From an uncultured Pelagibacteraceae bacterium (GTDB lineage Bacteria; Pseudomonadota; Alphaproteobacteria; Pelagibacterales; Pelagibacteraceae), in the NCBI GenBank assembly GCA_902559395.1, contig CACEHR010000008.1, positions 1 to 52,892 of the forward strand: a DNA stretch of 52,892 nt, read 5' to 3'. The translations under genes were made by a program, and so were the position numbers. The notes beneath the pieces are model-generated. The model was not told where the DNA came from and did no database searches. It saw only the letters and a program-made list of their open reading frames with translations. Below, piece after piece: positions 46,549 to 52,892 of this stretch. The number at the start of each line of letters is the position of its first letter. Positions within the stretch are counted from its first letter, which is position 1.

Positions 46549-47119
46549 AAAATTTTTTAAAATCTTTATATTGTTTTTTTTGAAACAATACCAATTCTAC
46601 TGTTTTATAAATTATTTTTATATCTAAAATAAAACTTACATTGGCAGCATAATAAACGTCTAATTTAATACTTTTTTTCCAAATTTTAACTCCTGATGCG
46701 TCAGGATTTACTTGTGCCAAACCTGTAATGCCTGGTTTAACTAAATGTCTTTTTTTTTCAAAATTTGAATATTTGTTAAGATATTCTACCAAAAGAGGTC
46801 TTGGGCCTACAAAACTCATATCATTTTTGAATATATTAATTAGTTGTGGTAACTCATCTAAACCTGTTTTACGAAAAAAATTTCCAAGTTTGCTTTGTCT
46901 TTTTTTTTCAGATAGATTTTTTTTAACATCGTATAAAGTTTTAAATTTATATAATGTAAAAATTTTTCCATTTAAACCTGGTCTTTTTTGTCTGAAAATT
47001 GGAAATCCAATAAAGCACCAGATTAAAAAAAAAATTAAAATCATAAAAGGAAGTGAAAGTAAAAATAAAATTAAACTTAAAACAATATCTAATAATCTTT
47101 TAAAAAATTTTTGATACAT
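46541..47119 (-). CDS. Polyprenol-phosphate phosphoglycosyl transferase (PglC-like)
   Basis: 192 aa, short monotopic PGT. N-terminal hydrophobic re-entrant helix (about 10-33), the basic FRQKRPGLNGKIFTLYKFKT, the Asp-Glu dyad in KTGLDELPQLINIF, SFVGPRPLLVEYL and KPGITGLAQV. It would attach the first sugar phosphate (probably diNAcBac-1-P) to undecaprenyl phosphate. One of two such enzymes in the window; the other is at 52287. Confidence 0.9.
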   Translation of the reverse strand: MYQKFFKRLLDIVLSLILFLLSLPFMILIFFLIWCFIGFPIFRQKRPGLNGKIFTLYKFKTLYDVKKNLSEKKRQSKLGNFFRKTGLDELPQLINIFKNDMSFVGPRPLLVEYLNKYSNFEKKRHLVKPGITGLAQVNPDASGVKIWKKSIKLDVYYAANVSFILDIKIIYKTVELVLFQKKQYKDFKKFYE

Positions 47120-47123
47120 AGAT

Positions 47124-48308
47124 TTACAGGTATTTATTTAGTACTTTCTTGATACTTTTAATTTCTAACTTTACCTTTGTTATGCTTCTATTGGGGTCAA
47201 TTGGAAAAGTTATACTTGTTTCACCAAGTAATTTTGCATTTGATAATCTTTTTTTTGGATGCAATTTTAAGTCCTTAAATACTTTTTCTCTATAAATCTC
47301 TGGACATGAGCCAACACCACAATTAATTTTTTTTAGATTAAGCTCCTCTAATAGTTTCAGCTGTTTAATCTTCTTTTTATTTATAAATAAATTTAAACGG
47401 TAAAATGCATGTATATTTTTACTGCTTAATTTTTTATCTTTTACTTGTGATGAATAAATATAATTAAAATTTGGTTCTTTCAAAATATCATATTTTTTGT
47501 AATAATCTTTGAGCCCATTTAAATATAAATTAGCAATTATGTTCCTTTTTTTTATTTGATTATCTAATATTTTTAATTGTGCTCTTCCCAAAATAGCTTG
47601 CATCTCTGTCATTCGATAGTTTGATCCCAAATTATCATGGTGCCATCTAAAGCCTATTTTATGTTTTTTAAAAAAAACACTATTATAATTTTTACCATGA
47701 TCTTTTAATGACCAGCATTTAAGCCATAGTTGTTTGTTATTAGTTGAAATCATCCCACCCTCACCACCAGTAGATATAATTTTATCTTGGCAGAATGACC
47801 AGGTAGATATATGCCCAAATGAACCGACTTTTTTTCCTTTATAAACTGCTCCGTGCGCTTGTGAACAATCTTCAATTAAAAAAATATTATTTTTTTTAAC
47901 AAACTTCATAATTGGATCCAAGTCACAAGGTAGACCATTTAAATGAACCACAATTATTGCTTTTACTTTATTGTTATATACTTTTTTAATTCCCTCAATA
48001 TTTAAATTGCCATCATCATCTACATCTGAAAAAATAGGTTTTAATCCTAAATTTATTGTACAGCTAGCTGAAATAATAAACGATCTTGGAGTAACTATAA
48101 TCTCATCTTGTTTTTTTAATTTTAAAGCTTTAAGAGCCATTTCAAGAGCAACACTTCCATTGCTTAATCCTACTGAATATTTGTTTCCTAGATAATTTGA
48201 AAATTCTTTTTCAAATTTTTTACCCTCGTTTCCAGACCAATAATTAACTTTTCCACTTCTAAGCATTGGTCCAATTTTCTGAATAGATTTATTAGAATAA
48301 AAAGGCAT
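47124..48308 (-). CDS. DegT/DnrJ/EryC1-type PLP aminotransferase (PglE-like)
   Basis: 394 aa. PLP and sugar-binding motifs: LSNGSVALEMALKAL, FLIEDCSQAHGAVYKGKKVG, and the Lys-containing SFCQDKIISTGGEGGMI, where the internal aldimine Lys is expected. RWHHDNLGSNYRMTEMQAILG is family-typical. Pairs with the 4,6-dehydratase, giving the 4-amino sugar before PglD-like acetylation. Confidence 0.88.
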   Translation of the reverse strand: MPFYSNKSIQKIGPMLRSGKVNYWSGNEGKKFEKEFSNYLGNKYSVGLSNGSVALEMALKALKLKKQDEIIVTPRSFIISASCTINLGLKPIFSDVDDDGNLNIEGIKKVYNNKVKAIIVVHLNGLPCDLDPIMKFVKKNNIFLIEDCSQAHGAVYKGKKVGSFGHISTWSFCQDKIISTGGEGGMISTNNKQLWLKCWSLKDHGKNYNSVFFKKHKIGFRWHHDNLGSNYRMTEMQAILGRAQLKILDNQIKKRNIIANLYLNGLKDYYKKYDILKEPNFNYIYSSQVKDKKLSSKNIHAFYRLNLFINKKKIKQLKLLEELNLKKINCGVGSCPEIYREKVFKDLKLHPKKRLSNAKLLGETSITFPIDPNRSITKVKLEIKSIKKVLNKYL

Positions 48309-48336
48309 ATTTAGTTTTTTTTTTCATTTACTATAG

Positions 48337-49467
48337 TTAATTTTTAATAATTGACTGAATAAACTCTAAAAGTTTTTCACTAATTAAATTCTCATCAAAG
48401 TTTTTTTCAACTCTCAATCTTGATTTTTGTCCAAATTTTTTAAGCATTTTCTTATTTTTAATAACAAATAACATTTTTTTTTTAATATCACTAATGCTGC
48501 CAACTTTATGTAGAAATCCTGTTTCATCTTCTACAATAGCATCATTGATTCCATAAATATTTGAACCAAGTGTAGCTAAATTGCAAGATCCTGCTTCAAT
48601 AACTACTACCCCAAAGCCCTCTCTATGGCTTGGTAAACAAAAAATATCTCCTAAAGAGAACCATTTTTGCGGAGTTGAAGTTTCACCAGCATAAAGAACT
48701 TTTTTATAATTTTTTATTAATTCATTAATATAAAAATCTTCCATAGGACCAACTAATACAAGTCTTACTGCTTTATAAATTCTTTCGACTCTTGTAAATG
48801 CCTCTATAAGTTCAATTATTCCTTTGTCTTTATTAATTCTTCCTAAATATAAAAAAGTAAAAATATCTTTTGAAATTTTCAATTTCTTCCTTAGGTACTT
48901 TCTGTTTGTGATTTTATATTTAAATTTTTTAATATTTACTCCTCCAACAGAGCCCTTTAATAATACAGTAGATCTATTTTTTGAAATTATATTGTTTAAT
49001 AGTAAAAATTTCCTTTGAGAATGACTGTCTACAAGAACATGATGACAAAGATTAAAGATTATACGATCTAAAATTTTATAAAAGTTTCTTATAAATCCTT
49101 TTTTTGTAACCCAAACCTGTCCCGTGAACCAATGAATACGATAAGGAACTCTAGATATAAATGAGGATAAAGCAGTTATTAAGCCTGCTTTAGGGGATAT
49201 TGATATAGTCAAATCTGGTTTATTTTTTATCAATAGAGATAATAATTTTAAAAAAGTTATTAAATCTATTATTGGGCTTGGTTGTCTTTTAAAATTTATA
49301 TCATTTAATACAATGTTTTTGGGAAGTAATTTTTTTAAAGATAAAGCATTATTACAAAAAATTAAAAGATTATAGTGTTTGCTCAATTTTTTAATATTAT
49401 TTAACATAAATACATTGATTGTATATGCTGTGGTAGCAACCAAAACCAATGTTAATTTTTTTTTCAT
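48337..49467 (-). CDS. Glycosyltransferase, GT4 family
   Basis: 376 aa, GT-B fold. The nucleotide-sugar domain has FLYLGRINKDKGIIELIEAF, and the acceptor Glu region HREGFGVVVIEAGSCNLATLGSNI with DAIVEDETGFL at its end. Highly Lys/Ile/Asn rich. By place it resembles PglA, which adds the second sugar to the diNAcBac carrier, but specificity is not seen in sequence. Confidence 0.85.
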   Translation of the reverse strand: MKKKLTLVLVATTAYTINVFMLNNIKKLSKHYNLLIFCNNALSLKKLLPKNIVLNDINFKRQPSPIIDLITFLKLLSLLIKNKPDLTISISPKAGLITALSSFISRVPYRIHWFTGQVWVTKKGFIRNFYKILDRIIFNLCHHVLVDSHSQRKFLLLNNIISKNRSTVLLKGSVGGVNIKKFKYKITNRKYLRKKLKISKDIFTFLYLGRINKDKGIIELIEAFTRVERIYKAVRLVLVGPMEDFYINELIKNYKKVLYAGETSTPQKWFSLGDIFCLPSHREGFGVVVIEAGSCNLATLGSNIYGINDAIVEDETGFLHKVGSISDIKKKMLFVIKNKKMLKKFGQKSRLRVEKNFDENLISEKLLEFIQSIIKN

Positions 49468-49473
49468 TAATAA

Positions 49474-50418
49474 TTATTTTTTTGCTAAAGAATATTTGCA
49501 ATGAAAATTTAATTCTTTTTTTATCCTATTATTATTATAAGTTACTTGTGAAGAAATAGTTAAGAATAGATTTAATAGTATTTTAGGTATAGGAATATTT
49601 TTAATTATTAAGTTCAAATATTTTAATGAAATTGGAAAAATGAATAATTTAGAATTATATCTTTTTGAATAAATTTTATGTAATTGAATTTGATTAATAT
49701 CATCAGAAACATTATAAATTTTGTTTCTAGATTTATTAAAATACGAAATTGTCAGAAAAACTGATAGAGCAACATCTTTAGCATGAATAAAATGATATTT
49801 AGTTAAATCTGAACACTTAAACCAAATGCCTTTTTTAAGTAAAAAATGAATTAGTCTAAATGAATTAGAATTTTTAAATTCACTAAAAACATTTGCTATT
49901 CTTAAAATTGTAAAAGAAAAATTTGTTTTATTAATTTTTGATATTTTTTGGATATAAGAGTCAGCTTCTAATTTACTTTCTGAATATATATCATAAGGAA
50001 CAGTAATAGATTTTTCCCCTATTGTTTTTATTTTAGTTATATATTTTTTTTCTGCTCCATAAACACTAACACTACCTAAATGAATTAAACGTACTAAGAT
50101 TTTATTAACATTGATATAATTTATCAATTTTTTTATAAATTCAACATTCATTTTTTTAAGATTTTTCATATCACTATTAGTCTTACCAATACAATTAATT
50201 ATGATACATTTTTTTTTTAAAAAATATAATTTTGATTTACTAAATTCAGTAAAGTTCCATTTAATATATTTTATTTTTTTATTTTTAAAGGGTTGAAAAT
50301 TGATTTTTCTTCCCACACAAATCAAATTAAATTTTTTACTTTTATTAATATTTTTTGCTAGTAATTCTAAAATATTACGACCAATAAGACCATTATATCC
50401 TAATATTATAATTTTCAT
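49474..50418 (-). CDS. NAD-dependent epimerase/dehydratase (SDR family)
   Basis: 314 aa. N-terminal Rossmann MKIIILGYNGLIGRNILELL; LGSVSVYGAEKKY; YDIYSESKLEAD with the Tyr-x-x-x-Lys pair; HFIHAKDVALSVFL. Similar to 4-ketoreductases and NAD-sugar epimerases of polysaccharide loci (WbiG/WbpV-like), which often produce UDP-sugars such as UDP-QuiNAc or FucNAc. Base composition is extremely AT-rich. The precise sugar is not inferable. Confidence 0.75.
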   Translation of the reverse strand: MKIIILGYNGLIGRNILELLAKNINKSKKFNLICVGRKINFQPFKNKKIKYIKWNFTEFSKSKLYFLKKKCIIINCIGKTNSDMKNLKKMNVEFIKKLINYINVNKILVRLIHLGSVSVYGAEKKYITKIKTIGEKSITVPYDIYSESKLEADSYIQKISKINKTNFSFTILRIANVFSEFKNSNSFRLIHFLLKKGIWFKCSDLTKYHFIHAKDVALSVFLTISYFNKSRNKIYNVSDDINQIQLHKIYSKRYNSKLFIFPISLKYLNLIIKNIPIPKILLNLFLTISSQVTYNNNRIKKELNFHCKYSLAKK

Positions 50419-50428
50419 TTAAGTACTT

Positions 50429-51406
50429 TTAAAATTTGTATATTTTTTTTTTCCATCTTAACTCAGATGATATCATTTTTTTTAGATTTGAATGCTTAGG
50501 TCTCCAATTAATGATTTTATTTAGTTTTTTAACATCTGCTACCATATAGCTTATGTCTCCAGATCTTTTTTTATCAAAAGTATAACTAAAATTTGTCTCT
50601 TTTTTTTTTAAGAGGATATTAACAACTTGTTTTATTGAATAAGCCTTGCCATATCCACAATTACAAATTTGATTTTTTTTATATTTTATAAGATGTAACA
50701 AAGATTTATAATGAATATCTGCCAAATCATCTACATGGATAAAGTCTCTAACTGGTGTGCCATCTTCAGTGTTGTGATTATTTCCAAAAATTTTAAAATC
50801 TTTTCCCATTATAATTGATTTATATAAATTATTTGAAAAACTATTTATTTTTAATCCTATTGGTCCATACTTTAAATTTTTATCAGCACCTAAAACATTA
50901 AAATATCGCAATGAAAAAAATTTAAATTTTTTATCTGAAATCTTGCTAAGATGTTCTTCTATTTTTTTTTTAGTTAATCCATAAATACTTATTGGCTTTA
51001 ATGGAGAATTTTCTAAAACTTTTTTATTATTTTTTAAATTGCCATAAACTGCTGCACTTGAAGAAAAAATAAAGTTATTAACACCACATTTTTTACAGCA
51101 ATTTATAAATTTTTTTGTAATTAAATAATTATTATCATAGTATTTTTTAGGTCTTTTTATAGACTCCTGAACATCCTTATAAGCTGCAAAATGAATTACA
51201 GAATTTATATTATATTTTTTTATAATTTTTTTTATTTCTTTTAAATTTGAAATATTGATTTTGAAAAAAGTGCTTTTTTTTGGAATTATACTATCATTTT
51301 TATAAATTAATTTATCTAATATTATTGGTTTAATTTTTTTTTTTATTAATAAATAAGATGTTGCTGATCCTATGTATCCTGCCCCACCTGTTACAAGTAT
51401 ATTCAT
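50429..51406 (-). CDS. galE: UDP-glucose/UDP-GlcNAc 4-epimerase (GalE-like)
   Basis: 325 aa. MNILVTGGAGYIGSATSYLL start, AAYKDVQESIKRPKKYYDNN, FSSSAAVYGN, PISIYGLTKKKIEEHL (Tyr-x-x-x-Lys), SLRYFNVLGAD and DGTPVRDFIHVDDLADIHY match the GalE signature in order. Interconverts UDP-Glc/UDP-Gal or their N-acetyl forms. A consensus -10 (TATAAT) lies 21 bases upstream. Confidence 0.88.
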   Translation of the reverse strand: MNILVTGGAGYIGSATSYLLIKKKIKPIILDKLIYKNDSIIPKKSTFFKINISNLKEIKKIIKKYNINSVIHFAAYKDVQESIKRPKKYYDNNYLITKKFINCCKKCGVNNFIFSSSAAVYGNLKNNKKVLENSPLKPISIYGLTKKKIEEHLSKISDKKFKFFSLRYFNVLGADKNLKYGPIGLKINSFSNNLYKSIIMGKDFKIFGNNHNTEDGTPVRDFIHVDDLADIHYKSLLHLIKYKKNQICNCGYGKAYSIKQVVNILLKKKETNFSYTFDKKRSGDISYMVADVKKLNKIINWRPKHSNLKKMISSELRWKKKIYKF

Positions 51407-51508
51407 CTATTTCTGAACATTTTTAAATTATAACTTAAAAAAATAATTTAATTTTTAAAAAATAATAATTAATTATTATGAATTTTATCAAATCATAATA
51501 AAAAAATA
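51407..51508. other. 102-bp gap with galE -10 and an AT-only palindrome
   Basis: On the minus strand TATAAT at 51432-51427 could drive galE (start 51406). Upstream of it, the 18-bp palindrome 51462-51479, followed on the minus strand by T residues, could end transcription of the PIG-L gene. Both are weak in such AT-rich DNA. Confidence 0.35.
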
Positions 51509-52183
51509 TTAATCTAATATTTTTTCTACTCTAAAAGCTTCTGCATACTCTGTAAATACTTGACCCCCTCTAACTTTTGATAAATTAAAAATTGCTTCTT
51601 TTGATCTTGGGTGAGGAAATTTTTTAATTTGAGATTTGTATTTTAAAAATGCTTTTATTTTTTTATTTATATCTGATTTAGATAATTTTATAAAGTAATT
51701 CGGACTAAAAAATTTTCCATCTTCATTCCATTCAGTCTCAGATAAGACTTCATAAGATAAAATTTTTTTTAAATTGTTTTTTTTATTTGGTCTCATTGAA
51801 ACTTTTGCAGCTTTAAAAATTATTTTATGATCATCATGGATGTCATTTTTAGATGGTATAAATACAATCTCAGGATCAATTTTTGTAAGATAATTATCAA
51901 TAATATTTGTAATTTTATAAACTGGATAATTATTTAAATTTACAGCTGGTAAATTCTCAAAAAATAATCTGTGAGTTCCAATTAAATTGTTAGCTTTTTT
52001 TGCCTCATCTCTTAAAGACTTAATTATTTCTGGCGGATAAATTTCAGGTGCGCCCTTATTGGCATTTGTTAAAACTAAAACATTTATTTGATAATTTTGT
52101 TTTGAATACTTAGATATGAAACCTCCACATCCTAAAATTTCGTCATCTGCGTGTGGAGATAATATCAATACCTTTTTTTTCAT
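51509..52183 (-). CDS. PIG-L family deacetylase
   Basis: 224 aa. Zinc-site motif LSPHADDEILGCGG (His11, Asp14) and a second histidine in NDIHDDHKIIFKAAKV, as in MshB/PIG-L N-acetylglucosamine deacetylases. Likely acts on an N-acetylated sugar of the surface glycan. The gene stands alone with gaps of about 100 bp on both sides, so it may be a recent insert of the variable region. Confidence 0.88.
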   Translation of the reverse strand: MKKKVLILSPHADDEILGCGGFISKYSKQNYQINVLVLTNANKGAPEIYPPEIIKSLRDEAKKANNLIGTHRLFFENLPAVNLNNYPVYKITNIIDNYLTKIDPEIVFIPSKNDIHDDHKIIFKAAKVSMRPNKKNNLKKILSYEVLSETEWNEDGKFFSPNYFIKLSKSDINKKIKAFLKYKSQIKKFPHPRSKEAIFNLSKVRGGQVFTEYAEAFRVEKILD

Positions 52184-52286
52184 AATTTTATAAATAATTT
52201 AAAATTATTTAAGTTATTAATTAAATTTTTATATATATTAAAATATATTTAACACAAATTAAATTGTTATAAAAAATTGAAACTAA
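52184..52286. other. 103-bp AT-rich gap, nothing firmly recognisable
   Basis: Minus-strand TTGTGT followed after 16 bp by TATATA could be a promoter for the PIG-L gene, but in DNA this AT-rich the match is weak. No ORF, tRNA or clear hairpin was seen. Confidence 0.3.
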
Positions 52287-52844
52287 TTACTTTATTATCG
52301 AAGTTTTATTTTTAAAAAATCTTTTTACAAGAATAAATGGTGTCTTTAGCAAAATAATAAAATAATTAGATATGGTATAATTATTAATAAACTTTAAATC
52401 TAATTGAATTTTTTCAATTAGACTTCTTTTTTTTCCAGTATAATTTATTTGGGACATGCCAGTTATTCCTGGTAAAATTTTTCTTCTTTTAATTTTAAGA
52501 GATTTTTTAATTTTTTTTTCAATATTTTCCGGTAAAGGTCTAGGTCCAACAATTGACATATCTTTTTTCAATACATTAATTAACTGTGGTAATTCGTCTA
52601 GGCTTGTTTTTCTTAATATTTTACCAAAAAAAGTTAACCTTAACTTTTCATCTTTTACAATTATATTCTTCATCGTCCTAAACTTATAAATTAAGAATTT
52701 TTTACCCTTATGGCCTATTCTTAATTGATTATAAATTATAGGCCTTCCATCAGAAATAAATAAAAGAATTGAAATTATTACCATAATAGGTGAAAAAAAA
52801 ATTAATATTATTACAGCAATTAAAATATCAAAAAATCTTATCAT
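52287..52844 (-). CDS. Phosphoglycosyl transferase (bacterial sugar transferase, WcaJ/PglC class)
   Basis: 185 aa. N-terminal hydrophobic helix (about 7-29), RIGHKGKKFLIYKFRTMKN, the Asp-Glu dyad in KTSLDELPQLINVL, MSIVGPRPLPENIEKK and LPGITGMSQIN. This is a second, distinct initiating transferase in the cluster besides the one at 46541. It may start a different glycan, or one of the two may be idle. It is the first complete gene from the right edge; the last 48 bases of the window hold nothing recognisable. Confidence 0.88.
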   Translation of the reverse strand: MIRFFDILIAVIILIFFSPIMVIISILLFISDGRPIIYNQLRIGHKGKKFLIYKFRTMKNIIVKDEKLRLTFFGKILRKTSLDELPQLINVLKKDMSIVGPRPLPENIEKKIKKSLKIKRRKILPGITGMSQINYTGKKRSLIEKIQLDLKFINNYTISNYFIILLKTPFILVKRFFKNKTSIIK

Positions 52845-52892
52845 CTAATTTATAATTAATACAAATAAAATTTTTTATTTAATTATCTCCAG

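Noticed and set aside
52184..52892. CRISPR or tandem repeats in the AT-rich right-hand gaps
   Set aside because: No regularly spaced direct repeats; only low-complexity AT sequence.

Overview
The window looks like a piece of a streamlined alphaproteobacterial genome of the SAR11 / 'Candidatus Pelagibacter' type. This is judged from very low GC, genes packed with 0-30 bp spacers or short overlaps, alphaproteobacterial gene orders (tolQRAB-pal-cpoB-tilS-ftsH-folP-glmM; three-gene pnt), Lys/Asn/Ile-rich proteins, and a lone 5S rRNA beside a surface-polysaccharide cluster. No database was searched. No gene-free stretch exceeds about 115 bp. I saw no insertion sequence, prophage or CRISPR array.

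Layout. 1-9.0 kb: glyS (cut by the window edge), glyQ and sppA on the minus strand; a polyprenyl diphosphate synthase with an apparent frameshift; pdxH; aroC; the isoprenoid set dxs-ispA with xseB; and a Sua5-type tRNA t6A gene, also with an apparent frameshift. 9.0-12.6 kb: an ABC-2 exporter pair, tRNA-Arg(TCG), rluD and rpoH. 12.6-28.4 kb: a long minus-strand run with purA, thiD, glmM, folP, ftsH, tilS, cpoB, pal, tolBARQ, a phage-type RuvC-like resolvase, yebC, a YmdB-like phosphodiesterase, 5-formyl-THF cyclo-ligase, zapA and a coiled-coil protein. 28.4-36.7 kb: a plus-strand carbon and translation block with tkt, gap, pgk, fba, thiE, efp, suhB, rpmE, trcR, rpsU and initiator tRNA. 36.7-41.5 kb: minus-strand transaldolase, pntB-pntAB-pntAA, a 36-residue cytochrome oxidase subunit IV gene, rpmJ, a sugar epimerase and 5S rRNA. 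41.5-52.9 kb: a minus-strand polysaccharide cluster encoding an O-antigen polymerase/ligase, Wzz, a bacillosamine-type PglF/D/C/E set, a glycosyltransferase, two epimerases, a PIG-L deacetylase and a second phosphoglycosyl transferase. It probably corresponds to the hypervariable region that SAR11 genomes carry next to 5S rRNA.

How it fits together. The core part supplies translation, envelope maintenance (Tol-Pal), isoprenoid and quinone precursors, lower glycolysis/gluconeogenesis, and NADPH through transhydrogenase. The last 11 kb builds a variable surface glycan on a lipid carrier. Points most worth a second look: two essential genes each broken by one surplus A in an A7 run; an rpsU that appears to start at AUU and sits just upstream of an initiator tRNA with an altered anticodon stem; a resolvase replacing canonical ruvC with no ruvAB beside it; a GAPDH with an altered cofactor-specificity residue; and a 5S rRNA with its own promoter at the edge of the variable region.
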